Positions 7,587-16,317 are shown, numbered from the stretch's first letter. The stretch: DNA of 27,249 nt from Pseudomonadota bacterium (GCA_023399635.1 JAEWOP010000231.1:1-27249); one strand, 5' to 3'. Numbers and translations are program-made. The notes: generated by a model from the letters alone, not told the origin.

Positions 7587-8180
7587 ATGAGCGATCTTTC
7601 AGCACCCGTTGCGCTCCCGTCTCTTGCCGAACAGGCACGGGTGGCGCTGGGCAAGCGTAACCTCATCTTTGTTGGCCTGATGGGTGCGGGTAAGTCCGTG
7701 ATCGGCCGCTTGACGGCGCAGGCGCTGTCTCTTCCCTTCGTTGATACGGACGCCGAGATCGAGCGGGTCTCGCGGATGACGGTAACAGAGCTGTTTGCTG
7801 CCTATGGCGAGCCCGAGTTTCGCGCTCTTGAAACACGGGTGATTGCGCGGCTGCTGGAGGGTGGCCCTCGTGTCATCTCGACTGGGGGCGGCGCGTTTGT
7901 CAATGACGGCACCCGCAAGGTCATCCAGGACGGCGGCGTGTCGGTGTGGTTGAAGGCCGATCTGGACGTGCTTTGGGAGCGGGTCAACAAACGCGATCAC
8001 CGACCGCTGTTGAAGACACAAAATCCGAAGCAGACGCTCAAGAACCTGATGGATCAACGGTATCCCATCTATGCCAAAGCCGATCTTACCGTGCCTTCAG
8101 GCAATGTGCGCAAGGAGGCGATGGTGACGAATGTGCTGTCAGCTGTGATCGGGCTCGCAGAGAAAGGTTCCGCAGAATGA
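7587..8180 (+). CDS. aroK: Shikimate kinase
   Basis: AroK phosphorylates shikimate to shikimate 3-phosphate in the aromatic amino acid pathway. The 197-residue protein has Walker A GLMGAGKS (30-37), the shikimate/Mg-binding DTD (53-55), the FRxxE motif (R79, E82), the glycine triplet GGG (100-102), and a lid/adenine region near WERVNKRDHRPLL. An N-terminal extension of about 20 residues before the core is common in Rhizobiales AroK. Its stop overlaps the aroB start (ATGA at 8177-8180), so the two successive-pathway genes are translationally coupled. No strong ribosome site precedes the ATG at 7587, but upstream alternatives do not fit the fold. Confidence 0.97.
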   Translation: MSDLSAPVALPSLAEQARVALGKRNLIFVGLMGAGKSVIGRLTAQALSLPFVDTDAEIERVSRMTVTELFAAYGEPEFRALETRVIARLLEGGPRVISTGGGAFVNDGTRKVIQDGGVSVWLKADLDVLWERVNKRDHRPLLKTQNPKQTLKNLMDQRYPIYAKADLTVPSGNVRKEAMVTNVLSAVIGLAEKGSAE

Positions 8181-9304
8181 ATGCGCCCTCCGCCAGGACT
8201 GATGAAAAGCTGATCCATGTTCCTCTGGGGGAACGGGCCTATGACATCCTTATCGGTCCGGGAGTGATTGCGCGGGCCGGTGGCGAGATCACAGCGAGGC
8301 TGAAAGGTCGGCGCGCAGCCATCATCACAGACGAAAACGTGGAACCGCTCTTTCTGGCACCGCTGATGGACAGCCTTCAGACCGACGGCATAGAGGCTGT
8401 GTCGCTCACGCTTCCGGCCGGTGAGAAGACGAAGAGCATGGAGAGCCTTGCCGCCGTTACCGACATGATACTGGCTGCCCGCATAGAACGGAACGACATC
8501 GTTATTGCTCTCGGCGGCGGCGTTATCGGGGATCTTGCAGGCTTTGCAGCCGGGATCGTCCGCCGTGGGGTATGCTTTGTTCAGATCCCGACTTCACTGC
8601 TCGCACAGGTGGATTCTTCTGTTGGGGGCAAGACCGGCATCAACACCCGTCACGGCAAGAACCTTCTAGGGGTTTTTCATCAGCCGGATCTGGTTCTCGC
8701 CGACACGGCGGTCCTCGACAGCCTTTCGCCGCGTGAGTTCCGAGCGGGTTACGCCGAGGTCGTCAAATACGGGCTTATCGACAAGCCGTACTTCTTCCAT
8801 TGGCTGGAGAACAACTGGAGAAAAGTCTTCAACGGAGGGCCGGAACGGATCGAGGCAATTGCCATCAGCTGTCAGGCGAAGTCGGATGTCGTTGTTGAAG
8901 ACGAGCGCGAGGCAGGGCGTCGCGCACTTCTTAACCTTGGCCACACCTTTGGTCACGCCCTGGAGGCTGCTACCGGCTATGACAGCAGCCGGCTGGTGCA
9001 CGGAGAAGGCGTCGCGATCGGGATGGTGCTCGCCCACCAGTTTTCCGCCCGTCTCAACCTTGCGAGTCCCGACGACGCGAAGCGAGTGTCGGCGCATCTT
9101 TCTCAGGTCGGGCTCCCGACAAAGATGACAGAGATCGAGGGTTCACTGCCGCCGACCGAGTTCCTGATGGACGCAATCGCCCAGGACAAGAAGGTAAAGG
9201 GCGGCAAGCTTACGTTCATACTGACACGCGGAATCGGCCAGTCTTTCGTTGCCGACGACGTGCCTGCATCGGAGGTGCAGAGTTTCCTTAACGAGATGCG
9301 CTAG
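8177..9304 (+). CDS. aroB: 3-dehydroquinate synthase
   Basis: AroB converts DAHP to 3-dehydroquinate using NAD and a divalent metal. I place the start at the ATG at 8177, overlapping the aroK stop; the frame stays open further upstream, but only as the shadow of aroK. The 375-residue protein shows the NAD-binding block ALGGGVIGDLAGFAA (about 111-125), PTSLLAQVDSSVGGKTGIN, KNLLGVFHQP, the metal-ligand region AGYAEVVKYGLI and the metal-ligand histidines in NLGHTFGHALEA. Length and motifs are those of a standalone AroB. The CNNM/CorC transporter gene follows after 8 bases. Confidence 0.98.
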   Translation: MNAPSARTDEKLIHVPLGERAYDILIGPGVIARAGGEITARLKGRRAAIITDENVEPLFLAPLMDSLQTDGIEAVSLTLPAGEKTKSMESLAAVTDMILAARIERNDIVIALGGGVIGDLAGFAAGIVRRGVCFVQIPTSLLAQVDSSVGGKTGINTRHGKNLLGVFHQPDLVLADTAVLDSLSPREFRAGYAEVVKYGLIDKPYFFHWLENNWRKVFNGGPERIEAIAISCQAKSDVVVEDEREAGRRALLNLGHTFGHALEAATGYDSSRLVHGEGVAIGMVLAHQFSARLNLASPDDAKRVSAHLSQVGLPTKMTEIEGSLPPTEFLMDAIAQDKKVKGGKLTFILTRGIGQSFVADDVPASEVQSFLNEMR

Positions 9305-9312
9305 GAGTTACC

Positions 9313-10617
9313 GTGGAAGCCTTGCTCTCTGTTGTGGCCGAATACTGGCTGGTGCTGTTAACGATTTTGCTGCTGATCATCGCCTCCGGCTTCTTCTCCG
9401 GATCGGAAACGGCATTGACGGCTGCGTCACCAGCGCGGATGCACACGCTTGAGAGCAACGGGGACGCGAGAGCAGGGATTGTTGGCAGCCTGATTAAGCG
9501 AAGAGACCGCCTGATTGGCGCTCTTCTGATCGGCAACAACCTCGTCAACATCCTCGCTTCGTCTCTGACAACCAGCCTTTTTCTCGCGCTTTTCGGTGAC
9601 TCAGGCGTTGCGTTCGCCACCCTCTTGATGACGGCCCTCTTGGTGGTGTTTTCGGAGGTGCTTCCAAAGAGCTGGGCCATCTCAGCGCCCGACAGGTTCG
9701 CAATGGTTGTGGCGCCGTTCGTCCGCTTGTTCGTTGCACTTGTCGGCCCGTTGTCGAGCGCTGTGAATGCGATCGTCCGCGGCATCCTCGCCATCTTTGG
9801 TGTCAACCTCTCGCGGGAAACGTCGATGCTGTCGGCGCATGAGGAACTTCGCAGTGCTCTTGACCATCTGCACCGGGAAGGCGGTTTCAAGAAGGCGGAC
9901 CGCGACCGTGTGGGCGGGCTTCTGGATCTTGAGGAGCTTGAGGTTTCCGACGTCATGAAGCATCGGACCGTGATGCGGGCCGTGAACGCGGACGATCCGC
10001 CGGAGGTGGCGGTCCGAACGGTGCTGGAAAGTCCCTTTACCCGCATGCCGGTATGGCGCAATTCCACCGAGAACATCATCGGTGTGGTGCATGCGAAGGA
10101 CCTGCTGCGGGCGCTGGCAGAGCCAAACGTCGAGCCGGAAAATCTGGATATCGTAAAAATTGCGCAGAAGCCCTGGTTCGTACCCGACAGCACGACGCTT
10201 AAGGACCAGTTGAACGCCTTTTTGCGGCGCAAGGTACATTTTGCGGTTGTTGTGGACGAATATGGGGAAGTTCAGGGCATCGTGACGCTGGAGGACATCC
10301 TCGAGGAAATCGTCGGCGATATCGCGGACGAGCACGATCTCGAAATCCAGGGTGTTCGTCAGGAAGCAGACGGGTCCATTATCGTCGATGGCTCGGTTCC
10401 CATCCGCGATCTCAATCGAGCCCTCGATTGGGATCTGCCGGATGAGGAGGCGACCACTATCGCAGGGCTCGTGATCCACGAATCAAAGCTTATCCCGCAA
10501 GAGCGGCAGGCTTTCACCTTCTACGGGAAGCGGTTTATCGTCATGAAGCGTGAAAAGAACCGCATTACGCGGCTACGAATTCGCCCGGCCGACGCCGTAG
10601 ACCTGCCGGCGGAATAA
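9313..10617 (+). CDS. CNNM/CorC (HlyC) family membrane protein with CBS domains
   Basis: This 434-residue protein has an N-terminal CNNM/DUF21 membrane domain (about 1-190, with hydrophobic runs at 10-28, 95-120 and 135-165 and the motif SGFFSGSETAL), a paired CBS domain (about 205-330, including EYGEVQGIVTLEDILEEIVGDI), and a C-terminal CorC_HlyC transporter-associated domain (about 345-425). The family has been linked to magnesium or cobalt export and homeostasis. The old hemolysin label is historical. The start is GTG at 9313 with AGGAG 5 bases upstream. It follows aroB by 8 bases and probably belongs to the same transcript, though no metabolic link to aroKB is evident. The ion is not determinable here. 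Confidence 0.92.
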   Translation: MEALLSVVAEYWLVLLTILLLIIASGFFSGSETALTAASPARMHTLESNGDARAGIVGSLIKRRDRLIGALLIGNNLVNILASSLTTSLFLALFGDSGVAFATLLMTALLVVFSEVLPKSWAISAPDRFAMVVAPFVRLFVALVGPLSSAVNAIVRGILAIFGVNLSRETSMLSAHEELRSALDHLHREGGFKKADRDRVGGLLDLEELEVSDVMKHRTVMRAVNADDPPEVAVRTVLESPFTRMPVWRNSTENIIGVVHAKDLLRALAEPNVEPENLDIVKIAQKPWFVPDSTTLKDQLNAFLRRKVHFAVVVDEYGEVQGIVTLEDILEEIVGDIADEHDLEIQGVRQEADGSIIVDGSVPIRDLNRALDWDLPDEEATTIAGLVIHESKLIPQERQAFTFYGKRFIVMKREKNRITRLRIRPADAVDLPAE

Positions 10618-10620
10618 CTT

Positions 10621-10902
10621 TCACCAGCGGGTTGGCTCGCCAGGCGCTGCCGCCTCGATCGCCAGCGCATGCAATCCCGCATCGAGCTCAAGCTTCAGCG
10701 CCTCATTGACGGCACGATGGCGCTGCAAACGGCTCATCCCTTCGAATTTTTTCGACACGATTCGCACCCGCATATGGGTTTCGCCAGTTCCGTCGAAGCT
10801 TGGCTGGTGACCGGCGTGGTGATGGCTTTCGTCGATAACCTCTAGCCGCTCCGGCGCAAGAGCGTTCTGCAGATGGGCTTCGATGCGAGATTTGAGTGAC
10901 AT
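10621..10902 (-). CDS. bolA: BolA family protein
   Basis: This 93-residue protein starts at the ATG at 10902; upstream in-frame codons give an unrelated-looking leader. The BolA core is clear: MSLKSRIEAHLQNAL, then the signature FEGMSRLQRHRAVNEALK with LHALAIEA near the end. The loop DESHHHAGH contains histidines that in BolA proteins can take part in binding a 2Fe-2S cluster with a monothiol glutaredoxin. BolA proteins affect iron-sulfur trafficking, stress responses and cell shape. The gene diverges from the J-domain gene with a 100-base gap and meets the CNNM gene tail to tail with only 3 bases between stops. Confidence 0.94.
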   Translation of the reverse strand: MSLKSRIEAHLQNALAPERLEVIDESHHHAGHQPSFDGTGETHMRVRIVSKKFEGMSRLQRHRAVNEALKLELDAGLHALAIEAAAPGEPTRW

Positions 10903-11002
10903 GGTCGGAGCTCTGGAGTTCGAAGGGGTATCTGAGAAACCAGCAAGAAAGGGGTTTGTCAATTCTTGTTCGCCCCCCTGCCGCACCCCATAATGAGGTC
11001 AA

Positions 11003-11629
11003 ATGAAACTGGATTCCAAATATTTCGATCGCATTCGGACGCGCCGGAAAGCCCAGCAGGAAACGGCCGCTGAAGCGCCGACCTGCCAGTGGGATGGCTG
11101 CGACCGGCCGGGCGTGCATCGCGCGCCCGTGGGACGCAACGCTGAGGGTGAGTTCTTCCTTTTCTGCTTCGAGCACGTCAAGGAGTACAACAAGGGCTAT
11201 AACTACTTTTCAGGACTCTCTGACACCGAGATCGCGCGCTACCAGAAGGAAGCAATCACGGGTCATCGCCCCACGTGGACGGTTGGCGTCAACAAGTCGG
11301 CAAAACACGCCCCGCTGCATTCGACACTCCGGTCCGGTGCGGCCGGCGGCACCCAACGCATCAGGGATCCTTTCGGCTTTGTTGCAGAGGGTCGCGGTGC
11401 CGGACATCGGATGCAGCCGCAGGCGCGCAAGCTGAAGACGCTGGAGGCAAAGGCGTTCGACACGATGGGTCTTGCCCCCACCGCCAATGCGGCGGAGATC
11501 AAGGCTAAGTACAAGGAACTGGTGAAAAAACACCATCCCGATGCCAATGGCGGCGACCGTGGGTCGGAAGAACGTTTTCGGGCAGTGATCCAAGCATACC
11601 AGTTGTTGAAGCAAGAAGGTTTCTGCTAA
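11003..11629 (+). CDS. J-domain protein with N-terminal Cys/His cluster
   Basis: The 208-residue protein carries a C-terminal J domain (about 150-207) with the HPD tripeptide at 178-180 (KKHHPDANGG), so it should stimulate the ATPase of a DnaK-type chaperone. The N-terminal half is unlike DnaJ: no G/F region and no CxxCxGxG zinc repeats. Instead it has C28-x4-C33, H39 and C55-x2-H58 within a conserved-looking block rich in aromatic residues (FCFEHVKEYN, YNYFSG). This could bind a metal ion, which is inference. The ATG at 11003 has GAGG upstream. cobS begins 60 bases downstream on the same strand, so a link to cobaltochelatase assembly is conceivable but unproven. Confidence 0.9.
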   Translation: MKLDSKYFDRIRTRRKAQQETAAEAPTCQWDGCDRPGVHRAPVGRNAEGEFFLFCFEHVKEYNKGYNYFSGLSDTEIARYQKEAITGHRPTWTVGVNKSAKHAPLHSTLRSGAAGGTQRIRDPFGFVAEGRGAGHRMQPQARKLKTLEAKAFDTMGLAPTANAAEIKAKYKELVKKHHPDANGGDRGSEERFRAVIQAYQLLKQEGFC

Positions 11630-11689
11630 GCGGTAGTCGCAACGGCAAAGGACTGACGGCCGGGCGGTGGCTCGCGTCTTGGAGAGATA

Positions 11690-12682
11690 ATGAGCAAGAT
11701 CGATCTTGATATTAGTAACCTTCCGGACACCACGATCTCTGTCCGGGAAGTTTTTGGCATCGACAGCGACATCCGGGTGCCGGCCTACAGCAAGGGTGAC
11801 CCTTACGTGCCGGATCTTGACCCGGATTACCTGTTCGACCGGGACACGACGCTCGCGATCCTTGCCGGCTTTGCGCACAACCGTCGGGTCATGGTGTCAG
11901 GCTTCCACGGCACGGGCAAATCCACCCATATCGAACAGGTCGCTGCGCGCCTGAACTGGCCGTGCGTGCGCATAAACCTCGATAGCCATGTCAGCCGTAT
12001 CGATCTTGTCGGCAAGGACGCGATCGTGCTGAAGGACGGCAAACAGGTCACGGAATTCAAGGACGGGATTCTGCCATGGGCCTATCAGCACAATGTGGCT
12101 CTGGTTTTCGACGAGTATGATGCAGGTCGCCCGGACGTGATGTTCGTCATCCAGCGTGTGCTGGAAGCCTCCGGTCGATTGACGCTTCTCGATCAGAGCC
12201 GGGTCATCCGGCCGCATCCAGCCTTCCGGATTTTCGCCACCGCCAACACGGTGGGGCTTGGAGACACAACAGGTCTTTACCACGGCACGCAGCAGATCAA
12301 CCAGGCGCAGATGGACCGCTGGTCGATCGTGACAACGCTGAACTACCTTCCGCACGAAAAAGAAGTCGACATCGTCGCCGCGAAGGTCAAGAGCTTCGGC
12401 AAGACTGCCGAGGGCCGGGAAACTGTTTCCAAGATGGTCCGCGTGGCCGATCTGACCCGAGCTGCCTTCATGAATGGCGACCTTTCGACGGTCATGAGCC
12501 CGCGCACGGTCATCACCTGGGCGGAGAATGCAGAGATTTTCGGCGACGTGGCCTTTGCCTTCCGCATCACCTTCCTGAACAAGTGCGACGAGCTGGAGCG
12601 TACTCTGGTGGCAGAACAATACCAGCGGGCGTTCGGCGTCGAGCTGAAGGAGAGCGCGGCAAACATCGTTCTCGGAGCCTGA
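11690..12682 (+). CDS. cobS: Aerobic cobaltochelatase subunit CobS
   Basis: CobS is the AAA+ ATPase subunit of the oxygen-dependent cobalt chelatase (CobN-CobS-CobT) that inserts cobalt into hydrogenobyrinic acid a,c-diamide for vitamin B12. The 330-residue length is typical. Walker A is GFHGTGKST (71-79), Walker B is ALVFDEYDA (D141, E142), sensor-1 lies near IFATANTVGLGD, and the start MSKIDLDISNLPDTTISVREVFGID is characteristic. The ATG at 11690 has a good GGAGAG ribosome site. cobT follows after 13 bases and should form the hexameric chaperone complex with it. The large subunit CobN is not in the window. The symbol here means the chelatase subunit, not the unrelated cobalamin synthase also called cobS. 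Confidence 0.97.
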   Translation: MSKIDLDISNLPDTTISVREVFGIDSDIRVPAYSKGDPYVPDLDPDYLFDRDTTLAILAGFAHNRRVMVSGFHGTGKSTHIEQVAARLNWPCVRINLDSHVSRIDLVGKDAIVLKDGKQVTEFKDGILPWAYQHNVALVFDEYDAGRPDVMFVIQRVLEASGRLTLLDQSRVIRPHPAFRIFATANTVGLGDTTGLYHGTQQINQAQMDRWSIVTTLNYLPHEKEVDIVAAKVKSFGKTAEGRETVSKMVRVADLTRAAFMNGDLSTVMSPRTVITWAENAEIFGDVAFAFRITFLNKCDELERTLVAEQYQRAFGVELKESAANIVLGA

Positions 12683-12695
12683 GGCAGCACTGGGC

Positions 12696-14588
12696 ATGGC
12701 AGGACGCGGAGACAACCTCAAGGGCGGCAAGTCGAGCGGGCCGGTGGATACGGAGCCGTTGCGGCGCGCGATCACTGGCTGTGTCCGTTCGATTGCCGGC
12801 GAGAACGAGCTTGACGTCAGTTTCAGCAATGATCGACCGGGGCTCGCTGGCGATCGCGTCCGCCTGCCTGAGATCTCCAAACGGCCAACCGCACACGAAA
12901 TCGCTGTAACGCGAGGCCTGGGCGACTCGATGGCGCTCAGGCTTGCCTGCCACGATACCGCAACGCATGCCAATCTCTCGCCGCAAGGAGCTGATGCGCG
13001 CAGCGTCTTTGATGCGGTTGAGCAGGCGCGTGTTGAATCGCTCGGTGCGCTCCGCATGGCCGGCGTGGCCTCCAATCTGGAATCGATGAACGCCGAGAAA
13101 TACGCCAAGGCCAACTTCTCGGGGATCGAGCGACAGGAAGATGCTCCGCTTGCTGAAGCCATGGCAATGATGGTGCGCGAGAAGCTTGCCGGTACCAAGA
13201 CACCGGCAAGCGCCGGAAAGGTTCTCGATCTATGGCGGCCATTCATCGAAGAGAAGGGCGGTGCCGATCTCGACAGCCTAAGGGGCGCGATCGAGGATCA
13301 GCAAGCATTTGCGAAGCTCGTGCGCCACATGCTGTCGTCCATGCAGATGGCGGAGGATCTCGGGGACGACGAGTCCGAGCCCGAGGAGATGGACAACCCG
13401 AACGACGAGGACCAGCCGCGCAGCAACGAGACCGAGAACGAGGAGGTCGAGGAAGAGGCAGGTTCGGACGCCGCGCCGGCTGAGCAGAGCGAGGCTGCGG
13501 ACGAGGAGCTCGACGAAGGCGAGATGGAAGGCGCCGAGATGTCCGACGACGAGATGTCGGACGAGGCCGAAGATCACTCGGAGACGCCGGGCGAAACACG
13601 CCGGCCGCAAAGTCCCTTCGACGACTTCAACGACAAGGTCGATTACCACATCTTTACCCAGGAGTTCGACGAGGAGGTGCTCGCCGAGGAGCTTTGCGAC
13701 GAAGCGGAGCTGGACCGGCTGCGCGCCTTCCTCGACAAGCAGCTTGCGCATCTTCAAGGGGCGGTTGGGCGACTTGCGAACCGCTTACAGCGCCGCCTCA
13801 TGGCGCAGCAAAACCGTTCATGGGATTTCGATCTGGAAGAGGGTTATCTTGACCCTGCCCGTCTCGTCCGGCTGATCATCGACCCCATGCAGCCGCTTTC
13901 CTTCAAGAAGGAGCGGGACACGCAGTTTCGCGATACCGTCGTGTCGCTTGTGCTCGACAATTCAGGCTCCATGCGCGGTCGGCCGATCACGGTTGCTGCA
14001 ACATGCGCCGATATCCTCGCCCGTACGCTTGAACGTTGCGGAGTGAAGGTGGAGATCTTGGGCTTCACCACGAAAGCCTGGAAGGGTGGGCAGAGCCGCG
14101 AGCAATGGCTGGCCAGCGGAAAGCCCGCCAATCCCGGACGCCTCAACGACCTGCGCCATATCGTCTACAAGTCGGCCGATGCGCCCTGGCGCCGCTCGCG
14201 CCGCAATCTCGGGCTGATGATGCGAGAGGGCCTGCTGAAGGAGAATATCGACGGCGAGGCGCTGATGTGGGCCCATAACCGGCTGATTGCGCGACCGGAG
14301 CAGCGCAAGATCCTGATGATGATCTCTGATGGCGCACCCGTCGACGATTCAACCCTATCCGTGAATCCCGGCAACTACCTTGAACGACACCTGCGCGCGG
14401 TGATCGAGCAGATCGAAACTCGGTCGCCGATTGAGCTCTTGGCGATCGGCATCGGTCATGACGTCACCCGCTACTACCGCAAGGCCGTGACGATCGTGGA
14501 TGCGGATGAGCTTGCAGGTGCTATGACCGAGCAGCTGGCGGCGCTGTTTGAGGAGAACAACGGCACCAGGGGACGGCGGGCGGTTTGA
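12696..14588 (+). CDS. cobT: Aerobic cobaltochelatase subunit CobT
   Basis: CobT partners CobS in the cobaltochelatase, analogous to BchD/ChlD with BchI/ChlI in magnesium chelatase. The 630-residue protein has an N-terminal domain (1-220), a long acidic low-complexity linker (about 221-298, dominated by Glu, Asp and Ser), a second helical region (300-400), and a C-terminal VWA domain starting near 410 with an intact MIDAS motif DNSGS (421-425). The length matches Rhizobiales CobT. The acidic tract gives long false open frames on both strands in this interval. Its stop overlaps the TTG start of the next gene (TTGA). The symbol refers to the chelatase subunit, not nicotinate-nucleotide phosphoribosyltransferase. 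Confidence 0.97.
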   Translation: MAGRGDNLKGGKSSGPVDTEPLRRAITGCVRSIAGENELDVSFSNDRPGLAGDRVRLPEISKRPTAHEIAVTRGLGDSMALRLACHDTATHANLSPQGADARSVFDAVEQARVESLGALRMAGVASNLESMNAEKYAKANFSGIERQEDAPLAEAMAMMVREKLAGTKTPASAGKVLDLWRPFIEEKGGADLDSLRGAIEDQQAFAKLVRHMLSSMQMAEDLGDDESEPEEMDNPNDEDQPRSNETENEEVEEEAGSDAAPAEQSEAADEELDEGEMEGAEMSDDEMSDEAEDHSETPGETRRPQSPFDDFNDKVDYHIFTQEFDEEVLAEELCDEAELDRLRAFLDKQLAHLQGAVGRLANRLQRRLMAQQNRSWDFDLEEGYLDPARLVRLIIDPMQPLSFKKERDTQFRDTVVSLVLDNSGSMRGRPITVAATCADILARTLERCGVKVEILGFTTKAWKGGQSREQWLASGKPANPGRLNDLRHIVYKSADAPWRRSRRNLGLMMREGLLKENIDGEALMWAHNRLIARPEQRKILMMISDGAPVDDSTLSVNPGNYLERHLRAVIEQIETRSPIELLAIGIGHDVTRYYRKAVTIVDADELAGAMTEQLAALFEENNGTRGRRAV

Positions 14589-15583
14589 CCGCGCTGGCAA
14601 GACCCGTCAGCTTGTGTGTCGCCTGTGGCCTTTTTCTGGCTACGGGCATCTCTGCCGTCCCGGCGACGCCCTCGGTGAATGTGACGTCCTCGGTTATAAG
14701 GAACTTCATTCCTGGTTCACCGCAACGGCTGTTCGGTAAGCTCGAGTTCTTGGGTGGCTTCGAGTTCACCTCTTCAGACCGCCGGGTTGGCGGTGTCTCC
14801 TCCATCCGCTTTCGTCCCGATGGTCGGCAGTTTGTCGCGGTCCTGGACACCGGGGAATGGATGACGGGCGCCATTACGCGCGACGGGGACGGACAGTTGG
14901 CGGGCCTTGCCGATGTCACCATTGTGCCCATTCTGGACCGCAACGGAGCTGCCGGCTCGAAGGCCGAGATGGATGCGGAAGGGCTGGCCCTATGGCGTGA
15001 CAACGTTGTCGTCAGCTTTGAGCGACGTCACCGGATAGATGCGTTTCCGGATCCCGGCTTCGACGTCGGCGTTCCGCACACTCTCGACATGGTTATCCCG
15101 AAACGAGAGCTACGCTCCAACGGCGGAATTGAAACCGTTGCCGCTGCCCCGGAAAAAGGCCCGCTTCGTGGGGCTCTGGTTGCCGTGGCCGAAAGGAGCG
15201 TCGATACCGATGGAAACTTATTTGCTGCCATTCTGGATGGGCCGCTCAAGGGCATCTTCAAGGTAGCGAAGCACGAGCCATGGGCGGTCACCGATGGCGC
15301 CTTCCTGCCTAACGGCGATCTTCTGCTGCTGGAACGACGCTTCAGCTTTACCGGAGGTGTCGGCATGCGCATCCGCCGTATCAGCGGCGATACGATCCGC
15401 CCCGGCGCACTTGTGGATGGAGAAGTTTTGATCGAAGCGGCCATGGATGCCGAGATCGACAACATGGAAGGGCTTGATGTTGTCCGGGGCCCGGAGGGCG
15501 ACCTCCGGATCATCATCGTCTCCGACGACAACACGTCCTTCTTTCAGCGCAACCTGATGCTCGAGTTCAGGCTGGTCGAGTAA
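14585..15583 (+). CDS. Secreted phytase-like / esterase-like protein (PF13449 type)
   Basis: This 332-residue protein resembles the 'esterase-like activity of phytase' family, which has a beta-propeller-like fold. Visible motifs are FLGGFEFTSSDRRVGGVSSIRF, MDAEGLALW, a paired NMEGLDVV near the end, and IIVSDDNTSFFQRNLMLEF. A signal peptide (ARPVSLCVACGLFLATGISA) is encoded from the TTG at 14585, which overlaps the cobT stop; no ATG lies near enough to preserve the signal. The product is therefore probably periplasmic. Coupling to cobT suggests co-expression with cobaltochelatase, but the reaction is unknown: real phytase activity is not established for most members, and a phosphodiester or lactone substrate is equally possible. 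Confidence 0.85.
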   Translation: MTALARPVSLCVACGLFLATGISAVPATPSVNVTSSVIRNFIPGSPQRLFGKLEFLGGFEFTSSDRRVGGVSSIRFRPDGRQFVAVLDTGEWMTGAITRDGDGQLAGLADVTIVPILDRNGAAGSKAEMDAEGLALWRDNVVVSFERRHRIDAFPDPGFDVGVPHTLDMVIPKRELRSNGGIETVAAAPEKGPLRGALVAVAERSVDTDGNLFAAILDGPLKGIFKVAKHEPWAVTDGAFLPNGDLLLLERRFSFTGGVGMRIRRISGDTIRPGALVDGEVLIEAAMDAEIDNMEGLDVVRGPEGDLRIIIVSDDNTSFFQRNLMLEFRLVE

Positions 15584-15598
15584 ACCAGCCGCGGGAGG

Positions 15599-16237
15599 TC
15601 AAGAGTTGGCCTTCGCCGGCGGCATCGGCTTCAGTACGCTCATCAAGGCGCCATAAGGCAGCAGCATTACAACCCCAACCATCATCTTCACCCCAAGGTC
15701 ACCGAGTGCCCAGGAGATCCAACGTGGAGCTTCGGCCGACATGACGCCGAGGATCGGAGCCCATTCGATCGCGAATGGATCATTTGGTCCAAGCATGAGG
15801 AAAATGGGCGCGAAGGCGAGCGAAAAGAACAGCAGGGTATCGATCCCCGAGCCGATCAGCGATCCCGCGAGAGGAGCCTGCCACCAAGTCTGGCGACGCA
15901 GATGGTTGAAGACGGAGATATCGAGGAGCTGGCCGCACAGGAAGGCGGTGCCAGAGGCGATAGCGATGCGTGGCATCGAGGTCCAGAAGGACACCACAAC
16001 GCCGACGACGAAACCGGCCAGAACGACGCGCCGCGCGATGGAGGGGCCGAACTGGCGGTTCGTCAGGTCCGTGACGAGAAAGGCGATCGGGTAGGTAAAG
16101 GCGCCCCAGGTCAAGAGATCGCCGAGCACCACTCCGAACAGGGTGCCGGACAGCGGGAACTGGACGAAGAAGTTGGAGGCGACAACGATGGCCGCCATCA
16201 GAAGGGCGTAGACGGAGGTATGGCGAAGGTATCGCAT
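15599..16237 (-). CDS. VUT family (YhhQ-type) queuosine precursor transporter
   Basis: This 212-residue membrane protein belongs to the DUF165/VUT family, whose E. coli member YhhQ imports queuosine precursors (preQ0/preQ1). It has about six hydrophobic segments, beginning with YALLMAAIVVASNFFV, the conserved motif TYPIAFLVTDLTNRQFG, and later FLCGQLLDISVFNHLR and GSLIGSGIDTLLFFSLAF. The ATG at 16237 is preceded by AGGA at 7 bases. It lies downstream of rpmB on the same strand, beyond a terminator-like hairpin, so it may be expressed by read-through. I looked in the leader for a preQ1-riboswitch-like pattern and saw none I can defend. Confidence 0.9.
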   Translation of the reverse strand: MRYLRHTSVYALLMAAIVVASNFFVQFPLSGTLFGVVLGDLLTWGAFTYPIAFLVTDLTNRQFGPSIARRVVLAGFVVGVVVSFWTSMPRIAIASGTAFLCGQLLDISVFNHLRRQTWWQAPLAGSLIGSGIDTLLFFSLAFAPIFLMLGPNDPFAIEWAPILGVMSAEAPRWISWALGDLGVKMMVGVVMLLPYGALMSVLKPMPPAKANS

Positions 16238-16288
16238 TTTTTTATCCTGGGTGATGCCACCAGTTGAGGGTCGATTGGTTCAAGAGAA

Positions 16289-16317
16289 AGGGCTTGTCCG
16301 GTTTCCCGTCAAGCCCT
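16289..16317 (-). terminator. Rho-independent terminator after rpmB
   Basis: On the minus strand AGGGCTTG pairs perfectly with CAAGCCCT (8-bp stem, 13-base loop), followed by TTCTCTT. It begins about 29 bases past the rpmB stop. The T-run is interrupted, so partial read-through into the transporter gene is likely. Confidence 0.7.

Noticed and set aside
7946..8176. N-terminal extension of aroB to an earlier start
   Set aside because: It reads aroK in the wrong frame. The ATG at 8177 overlapping the aroK stop gives a normal AroB length.
9288..10479. Long minus-strand frames opposite the CNNM/CorC gene
   Set aside because: Ser/Arg/Thr-rich shadows of a gene with clear CNNM, CBS and CorC domains.
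10966..10994. TTGTTC-17-CATAAT as promoter of the J-domain gene
   Set aside because: The -10 would sit 8 bases before the ATG, leaving no transcribed ribosome site although a good GAGG is present at 10995-10998.
11897..13246. 449-codon minus-strand frame across cobS and cobT
   Set aside because: It spans the junction of two well-identified genes on the other strand and has no recognisable domain.
13232..13875. Extra frames inside the cobT acidic linker
   Set aside because: Repetitive GA-rich codons for Glu/Asp produce open Arg- and Ser-rich frames on both strands; the CobT frame explains the region.
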